Source of the DNA: Vibrio sp. 10N.286.49.B1
Lineage (GTDB): Bacteria; Pseudomonadota; Gammaproteobacteria; Enterobacterales; Vibrionaceae
Reading direction: 5' to 3'
NCBI RefSeq assembly: GCF_002873335.1
Contig: NZ_MCUW01000003.1
Coordinates: forward strand, 112,151 to 176,150
DNA: 64,000 nucleotides
Position numbers and translations under genes: made by a program
Part shown: piece after piece, positions 43,968 through 51,526 of the stretch
How the letters are laid out: the number at the start of each line of letters is the position of its first letter
How positions within the stretch are numbered: the first letter of the stretch is position 1
Notes under the pieces: model-generated
What the model was told of the DNA's origin: nothing
Seen by the model: only the letters and a program-made list of their open reading frames with translations
Database searches by the model: none

Positions 43968-44320
43968 TTCGACTCCGACCACACTGCGAATTCATTTCCA
44001 CTAGGTTCTAGAAAATGAAAGCGACAACCGCCGGGGAAATCAAAAACTTCACGAATAACTTTGCCGTTATGAGCGATGACTTTTTGATACGTTTCTTGGA
44101 TATTACTGCTGTAAAACACTAATAGCGCACCGCCCTGCGCGGATACTGAACTCAAATCTGCTTGGTAGAACCCACCATTTAACCCTTGGCTGGAGAACGC
44201 ACTATACTCATCGCCATAGTCTTGAAACTCCCAACCAAACACTGCAGTAAAAAATGATTTGCTCGCGCTCAAATCACACGCCGCAAATTCAACATAGTCT
44301 AACTTTTCATGCTTACTCAT
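43964..44320 (-). CDS. VOC (glyoxalase-type) family protein
   Basis: A 118-residue protein with one VOC repeat pair: LDYVEFAACDLSASKSFFTAVFGWEFQDYGDEYSAF at the N-terminus and GGCRFHFLEPSGNEFAVWSE at the C-terminus; the latter contains FLEPSGNEFAVW, typical of this family. GGAG stands eight to nine bases from the ATG at 44320. Members bind small molecules and metal as dimers; function is unknown. Confidence 0.87.
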   Translation of the reverse strand: MSKHEKLDYVEFAACDLSASKSFFTAVFGWEFQDYGDEYSAFSSQGLNGGFYQADLSSVSAQGGALLVFYSSNIQETYQKVIAHNGKVIREVFDFPGGCRFHFLEPSGNEFAVWSESK

Positions 44321-44430
44321 TATGTATCTCCTCAGTTGCCGTCTTTCGTTGACTGCGTGCCAACGCTAAGGTTCTGCTGGTCATGGATAGAGTATAGAGG
44401 TCACCTAAGAAAATACCGTCGAGCGGATCG

Positions 44431-45330
44431 CTATTCGGGCAACCGAATTCTCTGGTAGCGAGCAAATCTAGGAATGCCGTTTTCTGTCCAACCATTATGT
44501 TTGAACGTCACGATATCACCGAGTTTAGGTGGGTCATTTCTTTCTATATCACTAAATCCCGTCCCAATATAAAACTGGGTCCCCCCCTTCAACTCCACTA
44601 AAACCGCCCCCATCTTTCCCTTGTACTTTCCTTTCCCCGCCTTATATCCCACGACTGTCGCTTCCGAGTCTTGATTGGTCTTCATTTTTAACAAAGAAGT
44701 ATTACGACCAGCCAGATATACGCTCATTCGCGATTTCAACATCAAACCCTCTCCTCCAGCACGAGATACCGTTTCTAAAAGATGCTGCAAGGATTCATGC
44801 GATTCAATGTCGGTCTGCTCTACACATTTAACATGTTTTACAGACAAGTTTTGACACAATGAAGTAAGAAACTGATAACGCTCTTCAAACACCCCAATAC
44901 GATCCGGGGAGTCAAATAACATGAAGTGTATTTGTCGCCATGCCTCGTGGTTAGGTTCGGCGTCTAAGACCGTGCGTTGCACCAATGCAAACTGCCCTCG
45001 CCCTGCCCAAAGCTCCCCTTCAACTGGGAAGTCCGGTAAATCCGCGATAAACCAGTCAGGTGCATGAAGCTCTCGACCAGATCGCGAAATTAATTGCTGA
45101 CCGGTCCAGATTGCACGAATCCCGTCGAGTTTTTCGCTCACAAAATAATCTTGAACATTGATAGTGTGATGATAATTGATTGCGTTGACGACAGCTGGCG
45201 CTTCGCCATTATGTGTCGTCAGATTGGTAGCACTTTCGGACAACGCACTGGTCGATAGCATGGCAAGTGAAAGCGCACTAGCCGGAAAGGATAATGGATA
45301 ACGATAATTAGGCAGGAACAAAGCAAACAT
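44431..45330 (-). CDS. Exported ATP-dependent DNA ligase (LigE-type)
   Basis: From the ATG at 45330 a 299-residue protein with a signal peptide (ending LSTSALSES) and a minimal ATP-dependent ligase: catalytic lysine K67 in SEKLDGIRAIW, EGELW motif III, EGLMLKS motif IV and LLKMK motif V, then an OB-fold ending ...RFARYQRIRLPE. Periplasmic ligases of this group (LigE in Haemophilus, Vibrio and Neisseria) probably repair nicks in DNA taken up by competence. A longer frame starts at a TTG at 45378 without a convincing site, so the start is uncertain. Two inverted repeats lie just upstream. Confidence 0.85.
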   Translation of the reverse strand: MFALFLPNYRYPLSFPASALSLAMLSTSALSESATNLTTHNGEAPAVVNAINYHHTINVQDYFVSEKLDGIRAIWTGQQLISRSGRELHAPDWFIADLPDFPVEGELWAGRGQFALVQRTVLDAEPNHEAWRQIHFMLFDSPDRIGVFEERYQFLTSLCQNLSVKHVKCVEQTDIESHESLQHLLETVSRAGGEGLMLKSRMSVYLAGRNTSLLKMKTNQDSEATVVGYKAGKGKYKGKMGAVLVELKGGTQFYIGTGFSDIERNDPPKLGDIVTFKHNGWTENGIPRFARYQRIRLPE

Positions 45331-45439
45331 CCTATAAGACAGACGAGTTTGCCAATTTACATGCGCGATTCGAATCAAGCATTAACATGGCCAAAGAAAC
45401 TCGACCCATTACGAAGGAAGTCATTATCGCGTTTATTAT

Positions 45440-45539
45440 CAGTTACATAATCGATGTAACTGGGTCAATAGCACTACTATTTCACAGCACCAGGCGAGGT
45501 TCATTTGTTATTAGCATGGAGCTAAACTCAAATGAACCT
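45440..45539. other. Two hairpins between ligase and coiled-coil genes
   Basis: CAGTTACAT (45440-45448) / ATGTAACTG (45454-45462), nine pairs with a five-base loop, and AGGTTCATTTG (45497-45507) / CAAATGAACCT (45529-45539), eleven pairs with a 21-base loop. Neither has a T-tract on either strand. They lie in the 224-base gap upstream of the ligase gene and downstream of the coiled-coil gene. Confidence 0.6.
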
Positions 45540-45554
45540 ATACTAAAACGTGCG

Positions 45555-46295
45555 TTATTGGATACCAAGTTCTTGCTTAAGAGTCGCAATATGGTTGAGA
45601 TCCATATTGTGTACTTTGAGCATTTGGTCGATTTGGCTTAATCTTGAATTTACTTTGTCATTACGATCGCAAGAATCAGATTTTGCGTCCCATGATGTGC
45701 CCTCTAAAAACAAATCACAGTCTTTTTTCAACGACTTACTTTCAGGTAAAAGCTTAGACTTTTCCTGTTCTAACACAGCAACTTCTGTTTTCAATTCACT
45801 TTCACGTTTGAATAACTCTTGAGATTGTTCAAACATCGAGCTTTGAATATCGGTTTTTCTCACAAGTTTGGTATTCTTTTCTTCCTGAACCACTATCGCT
45901 TGTTTCTGGTTCGCCACCTGTCCCTGCAGCGCTTTATTATCTTTTTCTAGCTTAGCAACCTTGTCATTCAGTTGCTCCAGCTCAACTTGATGCGCCTCGA
46001 CTTTGGATTCGACTGCCTTACGTAGCTTTAATTGCGCGTCTGAATCGGCTTGGGCAAGTTGGTCCTTAAGCGCTACATCATGTTTTTGAGTCACCTGGAG
46101 TGAATTTTGATAGCGAGTATCAAGCTCTTTATAGCGCTGCTGCCAATCGTTTTGGGTGATAGTTGCACCAATCAGTCCCCCAGCTGCTAAACCTAGTGCA
46201 GCAGCAATACCAATGTACAAACGGGCACGTTTGTCTTTTTGTTCAATAACAACTACTTCTTCATCATGTTGTTGATTTTCTGTTTTATTTTCCAT
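45555..46295 (-). CDS. Single-span coiled-coil membrane protein, unknown
   Basis: From ATG 46295 (AAGGGG seven bases upstream) the 246-residue product has a short acidic cytoplasmic tail, one membrane helix (LYIGIAAALGLAAGGLIGATI, about 26-46) and then a long coiled coil (about 50-180, with many Glu, Lys and Gln), ending with a CDLF...SCDRN pair of cysteines and a helical tail. Such proteins are listed as hypothetical in vibrios. A small membrane gene with its own ribosome site lies 63 bases upstream on the same strand. Confidence 0.7.
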   Translation of the reverse strand: MENKTENQQHDEEVVVIEQKDKRARLYIGIAAALGLAAGGLIGATITQNDWQQRYKELDTRYQNSLQVTQKHDVALKDQLAQADSDAQLKLRKAVESKVEAHQVELEQLNDKVAKLEKDNKALQGQVANQKQAIVVQEEKNTKLVRKTDIQSSMFEQSQELFKRESELKTEVAVLEQEKSKLLPESKSLKKDCDLFLEGTSWDAKSDSCDRNDKVNSRLSQIDQMLKVHNMDLNHIATLKQELGIQ

Positions 46296-46357
46296 ACGGG
46301 CCCCTTGTAAAGCGTGTACATACATTTTCTATTTGAGAGGAATATTTCGCGTACCGC

Positions 46358-46516
46358 TTAACGAATCAGTTCAGTGACCACGAGAGTGGCGACATAAACG
46401 GCAAAACCTAACAACAAGGTGACAATGACACCTTGTTGTACTTTTTCATTCGTTCGATACCTAAAAAGTATAAATGCCAACGCAATTAAAAATACAATAG
46501 CGATTAAACGAGTCAT
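46358..46516 (-). CDS. Small membrane protein, 52 residues, unknown
   Basis: ATG 46516 is preceded by AAAGGAG five to six bases away. The protein has two hydrophobic helices (LIAIVFLIALAFILF and VIVTLLLGFAVYVATLVV) joined by a polar turn RYRTNEKVQQG, with a positively charged start, so it is a two-span inner-membrane miniprotein. It is 63 bases from the coiled-coil gene on the same strand and could form an operon or complex with it. No family recognised. Confidence 0.65.
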   Translation of the reverse strand: MTRLIAIVFLIALAFILFRYRTNEKVQQGVIVTLLLGFAVYVATLVVTELIR

Positions 46517-46760
46517 AACAGCTCCTTTAGCCACAAGGCTAAAAAGTACACAAAATAGCGTATTTCCAAAGGGTTACCTTGACTGTACGCTACTCTAACT
46601 TAATACAATTTGCGTTAAGTCAGAAACTTGTTCAAATATAACAAATGGCGGACCAGAGCACTCGATTTACCGAAATAAAATTGTAAATTTATTCATGACT
46701 TATCTATTTAACTGCGCTACGATTGCTCCCGCAGATTATCTAACATTAGATAATTGTTCC

Positions 46761-46998
46761 GATGAAGACAGCAGGAGAGAGGTTATTAACTAAATTACTA
46801 CATTTAGTTAACTAAACCCACCGAAGAAGTAAATCTTTCAGGTGCTTTATTCTGAGAAATCAGACTTCGATTTAATCGAAGTATAAAGTGAGGACTGTTG
46901 TTGGAGGAACCTCTGGAGAGAACCGTTAAATCGGTCGCCGAAGGAGCAAGCTCGACGCATACGTTGAGTGAAACTCTCAGGCAAAAGGACAGAGGAGA
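46761..46998 (+). promoter_or_regulatory. Tandem glycine riboswitch (two aptamers)
   Basis: The segment matches the V. cholerae VCI-II glycine riboswitch closely. Aptamer I runs from GAAGACAGCAGGAGAG (46764-) through CCACCGAAGAAG and TTTCAGGTGC to GAGGACTG near 46900. Aptamer II has P1 CCTCTG (46910-46915) pairing CAGAGG (46990-46995), with TCGCCGAAGGAGCAAGC and AACTCTCAGGCAAAAGGAC. The tight linker (about ten bases) is typical of cooperative pairs. It lies about 120 bases upstream of an AGCS symporter, so it should let glycine control transport. Confidence 0.93.
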
Positions 46999-47119
46999 GA
47001 ATAACAACATTGAACAACTCACCGTTTTCATGAGTGGTAATGTACGTTGGATGCTTGCGTCTAATGGATTACTGCCGTTTCTCTCTTCTCCTTAAATTAT
47101 GTTTTATTAAGGGGAAATC

Positions 47120-48499
47120 ATGAACAATCTACAATCTACACTTCAAACCATCGACAATTTTGTCTGGGGCCCGCCACTTTTAATTCTGCTTGTGGGCACG
47201 GGTATCTATTTCACACTGAAACTTGGCTTACTTCAATTTAGATATTTGCCAACCGCACTTCGTCTCGTCTTTTCTAAAGATAAATCCACTAATGGCGATA
47301 TTTCTAGCTTTGCAGCACTTTGTACTGCTCTCTCAGCGACGATCGGCACCGGTAATATTGTTGGGGTAGCCACCGCTATTAAACTAGGCGGACCTGGTGC
47401 GCTATTTTGGATGTGGCTTGCCGCTGTGTTTGGAATGGCGACTAAATATGCAGAATGTCTGCTGGCGGTCAAATATAGAAAAGTCGATGACAAGGGACAA
47501 ATGCTGGGTGGCCCTATGTACTACCTTCGCGACGGCGTCGGCTCTCGCGTGCTCGCGACAATGTTTGCCATTTTCGCGTTAGGCGTAGCGTGCTTTGGTA
47601 TTGGGACGTTTCCACAGGTGAATGCCATCCTTGATGCCAGCGAGATTTCATACGGTATTTCGCGTGAGATCTCAGCAACGGTACTGACATTGCTCGTCGC
47701 CTTTGTGACGTTAGGTGGTATCAAATCCATCGCGAAAGTCGCGGGTAAAGTGGTCCCTGCCATGGCTGTTTTCTATGTTATTGCCTGTACGAGTGTCATC
47801 GTTATGAATGCGGACCAGTTGCTGGCGGCCGTGACGCTCGTGGTAACTTCTGCATTTACCGGCACCGCAGCAACAGGGGGCTTTGTTGGCGCGAGCATCA
47901 TGCTTGCGATTCAATCGGGCATCGCACGTGGGGTGTTTTCCAACGAGAGTGGATTAGGAAGCGCCCCTATGGCCGCCGCCGCTGCGCAAACGGATAGCTG
48001 TGTGCGTCAGGGCTTAATATCAATGACCGGTACCTTCATCGATACCATCATTATTTGTACGATGACCGGGTTAGCGCTGATTCTAACCGGTGCATGGCAA
48101 AGTGATTTCGCTGGCGCAGCAATGACAACCCACGCCTTCGCAGTGGGTTTAAACAGTGACACGTTAGGCCCATTATTAGTGTCTACTGGCCTAATCTTCT
48201 TTGCATTCACCACCATCCTGGGTTGGAACTATTATGGTGAACGCTGCGTGGTTTACTTAATGGGCACCAAAGCCGTACTGCCCTATAAAATTATCTTCGT
48301 CGGCTTGGTTGCCTCAGGGGCATTCTTGCACCTCGATATGATTTGGATAATTGCTGATATTGTGAATGGTTTGATGGCTATCCCTAACCTGATTGGCTTA
48401 GTTCTTCTTAGACATGTCGTCATTGAAGAGACCAAATTATATTTTTCCCAGCAACGCGATGGTAAGCAACCGCTGCAACAAGCTTCACCAGGATTATAA
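47120..48499 (+). CDS. Alanine/glycine:cation symporter (AGCS family)
   Basis: A 459-residue inner-membrane transporter with about ten spans. The family signature appears in FAALCTALSATIGTGNIVGVATAIKLGGPGALFWMWLAAVFGMATKYAE, where GTGNI coordinates substrate and sodium, and SNESGLGSAPMAAAAAQTD. It should import glycine or alanine with sodium. The upstream tandem glycine riboswitch shows that glycine regulates it, so glycine is a likely substrate. GGGGAAATC precedes the ATG. Confidence 0.93.
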   Translation: MNNLQSTLQTIDNFVWGPPLLILLVGTGIYFTLKLGLLQFRYLPTALRLVFSKDKSTNGDISSFAALCTALSATIGTGNIVGVATAIKLGGPGALFWMWLAAVFGMATKYAECLLAVKYRKVDDKGQMLGGPMYYLRDGVGSRVLATMFAIFALGVACFGIGTFPQVNAILDASEISYGISREISATVLTLLVAFVTLGGIKSIAKVAGKVVPAMAVFYVIACTSVIVMNADQLLAAVTLVVTSAFTGTAATGGFVGASIMLAIQSGIARGVFSNESGLGSAPMAAAAAQTDSCVRQGLISMTGTFIDTIIICTMTGLALILTGAWQSDFAGAAMTTHAFAVGLNSDTLGPLLVSTGLIFFAFTTILGWNYYGERCVVYLMGTKAVLPYKIIFVGLVASGAFLHLDMIWIIADIVNGLMAIPNLIGLVLLRHVVIEETKLYFSQQRDGKQPLQQASPGL

Positions 48500-48617
48500 C
48501 CCCCTAAACAGTGGTCACTTAGGAACACCGTTTAAATGTACAAGGCCACTCGTGGTGGCAAATTGTGATGTGATTGCTGATAGTTCATCCGTTAATTTCT
48601 AGGTGGGACGGACAAAT

Positions 48618-48654
48618 AAAAAAGGGCATCGTCATGGAAGCGATGCCCTTTCAA
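48618..48654. terminator. Bidirectional terminator after the symporter
   Basis: AAAGGGCATCG (48621-48631) and CGATGCCCTTT (48641-48651) form an eleven-base stem around TCATGGAAG, with A-rich flank upstream and T-rich end. The genes on both sides converge here. Confidence 0.88.
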
Positions 48655-48704
48655 ATCATTTGAATGTCTTTATGCCACATTCTGGAATAAGTCATTTTAG
48701 GATG

Positions 48705-50204
48705 TTAACGACGAAGACGAAACACCAACATAACAAGCGCGGGAACGGCAACCATAATCGGCAATACTGCCGTATGTAGTAGTAAAGACCCGATGCCACT
48801 GTATGAAATTTGAGCTTCAACTGAAAAGTAACCTACGAGCAAAACCAGCGTAATGCTGAGTGAACACAATAGTTCTTTCAGACACATCACTGATCGAGGC
48901 GCACAAAATTTGCTCGCAATCGCAAAAAGTAGCATACCCAACGTCAAAGCAAGCCAACTTAAAAACATTGGGTATGGCCAAATCATTGATATTGTTCCCG
49001 CCACTGCTGTCATAATGAGCCAAAGGGCTACTTTGGTAAACGTATAATCTTCACTCACTGCAATACTTAAATAGTGACGAATAAAATGCCAGGACACCAA
49101 CGCCCCTAACAATGCGCCAGCCAACATATCTGATAGAAACGAGGCACCACTTATAAATTGATAAAAAGCGAGTACCGCCGTCAATACTATCGCCCCGACA
49201 GCAAACACTCTCACAAGCTGTTGTTTGATCTGCGTTATCACAATACTTGAGATACATACCCAATTCGCCAAATACAAATCAGGAAAGCTGTAACCACTGC
49301 GCTCAGTAAAGTTAATTGACGGTATGTAGGCATGAGGGACTGGAAAGGCAAATCCTTGTTTTGCCACTAAGATAAACAAGGAGGTCGCCGTGACAGCAAA
49401 CACCAATTGCGCGGTGAAATATCGCCCCCACAGCCAAATAAATAATGGTAGAAACGACACAAGCAATAACGGTTGAATAAGAACTTGAAGAATTCTACCA
49501 CCAATAATAATGATATCTCTAAGCCAAATTGGCGCATCAATCACGGCTTCTTGTGCACTTAGCAACCACCCCAACTCGATCTGATGTAACTTAGGCGCAG
49601 CGCTAATAAGATTATCAACATATTGCACGGGCTGATGCGACGCATTGTAAAGTACCGCTACGACTTGTGGCCATTGCTTTGGATAACGGTAGTCTGATGG
49701 AGTAATCGCATTAGGCGCAACAAACCGAGCACTACGAACTTCGACTCCGTAATGAGGGGCAAAATATATTGGTAGCTCCACCCCAATACCTGTGTTGTTT
49801 TCTTTGTAAGCAATAACATCAGACTCGGCATCGCAGTCGTAAAAAACGGCCGTGCGAGTTCGTAACAGTTCAGAGCCGACGTTGACGACGAGCCCCGCCT
49901 CTTCCCATGTTTCACGCTGCGCGGCGAGGCGTGGGTTTTCATTGTTTTCAATCGCTCCACCAGGGAGAGAGAGCTTCCCTGTCACGATTTCACTGACCAG
50001 AAGAATACGGTCATTATTGCGGACGATACAAAGCGCCCCTCTCACACTCGACGGCAAAGGCTCGTCCGAAAGAGAAACTAAAGGCATCGAAATAGCGTCA
50101 CCTTGCGTGGTCGTTGATAGAGACTCAACGTTGGCAACCGCAAAGCTGATATGTAAAAGTGTAAGCGAAAGTCCAAGGACTAGATGGCTCAAAAATTGAG
50201 TCAC
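48705..50204 (-). CDS. Exported Nudix hydrolase fused to degenerate PAP2 membrane domain
   Basis: GTG at 50204 with TAGGTAG upstream is preferred: it gives a signal peptide (LLHISFAVA) and removes a 47-base overlap with the GNAT gene. Of 499 residues, about 50-150 form a Nudix domain with an intact box GX5EX7REUXEEXGU (83-105; GGAIENNENPRLAAQRETW and the EEAGL that follows). About 220-499 form several membrane helices of PAP2 type, but KX6RP reads K281...V288, the PSGH histidine is Y310 (SFPDLY) and the second His is S354 (GASFLSD). So the phosphatase half should be inactive. Such fusions are annotated in vibrios; substrates are unknown. Confidence 0.83.
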   Translation of the reverse strand: MTQFLSHLVLGLSLTLLHISFAVANVESLSTTTQGDAISMPLVSLSDEPLPSSVRGALCIVRNNDRILLVSEIVTGKLSLPGGAIENNENPRLAAQRETWEEAGLVVNVGSELLRTRTAVFYDCDAESDVIAYKENNTGIGVELPIYFAPHYGVEVRSARFVAPNAITPSDYRYPKQWPQVVAVLYNASHQPVQYVDNLISAAPKLHQIELGWLLSAQEAVIDAPIWLRDIIIIGGRILQVLIQPLLLVSFLPLFIWLWGRYFTAQLVFAVTATSLFILVAKQGFAFPVPHAYIPSINFTERSGYSFPDLYLANWVCISSIVITQIKQQLVRVFAVGAIVLTAVLAFYQFISGASFLSDMLAGALLGALVSWHFIRHYLSIAVSEDYTFTKVALWLIMTAVAGTISMIWPYPMFLSWLALTLGMLLFAIASKFCAPRSVMCLKELLCSLSITLVLLVGYFSVEAQISYSGIGSLLLHTAVLPIMVAVPALVMLVFRLRR

Positions 50205-50217
50205 AAAACTACCTAAA

Positions 50218-50697
50218 TTATATTTTTTTTCTAAGACAATGAATGTGCGAAGAAAATCCCACATTTTTATACAAATTGAGTGCAGGCTGATTAAAGTCCC
50301 ATACTTCTACCATGAGTTGCTTAACGCCGAGTTCTTTCAGGCGTTGCTCTACACTGCACAACAACGCTTTACCAAGACCGATATTTCGATATTTAGGCTC
50401 GGTATAAAGCTCATCCACATTACCAACGAATATAGGCTTGCTAATCGGTGAGGTAAGCTCACAAAATTGTGCGCTGACAAAACCAATGATGTCATCACCA
50501 AGCTCCGCGACCAAGACTAAGCAATCCGGGGAATCCAAATAACGAGCAATACTTTTCTCTTCTTGAACTTCATCTGCCGTTTTAAAGTCTTCGGGCACAG
50601 CATTGTGATGATGCTCATGCAGGGCATGCATCAGTTCATTGAGCGTTTCTATATCCGCTAGCTTTGCTGCGCGTATTTTATAGCTGGATGATGTCAT
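50218..50697 (-). CDS. GNAT family N-acetyltransferase
   Basis: A 159-residue acetyltransferase from ATG 50697 (frame extends to 50748). The acetyl-CoA loop is YRNIGLGKALLCSVEQRL with R-N-I-G-L-G; motif B is NQPALNLYKNVGF. The His-rich HALHEHHHNA near the N-terminus is notable but common in such proteins. It is followed within 14 bases by the Nudix/PAP2 gene, so they may be cotranscribed. Substrate unknown. Confidence 0.83.
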   Translation of the reverse strand: MTSSSYKIRAAKLADIETLNELMHALHEHHHNAVPEDFKTADEVQEEKSIARYLDSPDCLVLVAELGDDIIGFVSAQFCELTSPISKPIFVGNVDELYTEPKYRNIGLGKALLCSVEQRLKELGVKQLMVEVWDFNQPALNLYKNVGFSSHIHCLRKKI

Positions 50698-50984
50698 AGC
50701 GTTATGAATGTAATACAGAGTGAAGGAAGCGAACAAAAATGTGCGCACAGTGTGAGGGTTTTGTCAGGTATGTGCAAATGAAATTCTAATCGTGATCTCA
50801 CTGAGGTGTGATTTGGGGAGGATATCACATTATTAACAAGTCACGACAGCGTTGACAGCTATACTAATGGTACGAGTCTTATTGATACCAGCGTCCGTTG
50901 TTCAGTTCCCCTGTGTAACAATGCAGCCTTACTTAGCGCCCCTGCTTGACGTTAATCCGCTAGCAGTGCACGAAGGAGTTGTTT

Positions 50985-51455
50985 ATGAATCGGTTATCTT
51001 CCTCCACAGCGCTAATTTTATCTAAAAAGCAAATACTTTCTTGGTATTTTCGCATACTGCTATCGGCTGCTCTGATCTCTGGGTTACTTTTCACCAATCG
51101 ATTAAACGCTAACACAGATAGGTTAATTGATAGCCCTAATAGCTTAAACGCTAAACCCAACGCCTCCTCTCACCAAACGGCATTCATTCCGATAAAGTGT
51201 CTGCTTAAGGGCAACACTGATCATTTTTGGTTTTATCAAACGCAACTCGTTTATCAAAGTGACCAATTCGCTCTATTTCAAAACTTCAAAGGGCGGGTTG
51301 TAACGCAGATTGATCTCACAAACGGTCAGTTTAGCCGCACCACTTACATTGGTGCCCCCTTTACAGCAAAACACCAAATACTATTTGGTCGCTGTCAGGA
51401 ACCGGCTCACGTACTCAAACTATGGGCAGTGAGCGCGATCCCTTTTGATCAGTAA
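50985..51455 (+). CDS. Membrane-anchored protein of unknown function
   Basis: ATG 50985 follows AAGGAG by six bases. The 156-residue protein has a short cytoplasmic start and one hydrophobic segment (IFRIL-type, about residues 22-38, probably uncleaved) and then a soluble exported domain with two cysteines (PIKCLLKG and FGRCQEPA) that may form a disulfide. No family recognised. It is divergent from the reverse GNAT and convergent to prpE. No operon partner. Confidence 0.65.
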   Translation: MNRLSSSTALILSKKQILSWYFRILLSAALISGLLFTNRLNANTDRLIDSPNSLNAKPNASSHQTAFIPIKCLLKGNTDHFWFYQTQLVYQSDQFALFQNFKGRVVTQIDLTNGQFSRTTYIGAPFTAKHQILFGRCQEPAHVLKLWAVSAIPFDQ

Positions 51456-51526
51456 ATAGAAATTGAATTCGTTAACTATTGCGTAAACGAGCGTTTATAT
51501 CAGTTAACGTTTAACGGCCTTGCCCG

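Noticed and set aside
44313-44495. 60-codon reverse frame overlapping the ligase gene end.
   Set aside because: It covers the ligase C-terminal codons in another frame and has no independent support.
45387-45641. 84-codon plus-strand frame over the hairpin region and coiled-coil gene.
   Set aside because: It overlaps a well supported reverse gene, and its region holds inverted repeats rather than coding character.
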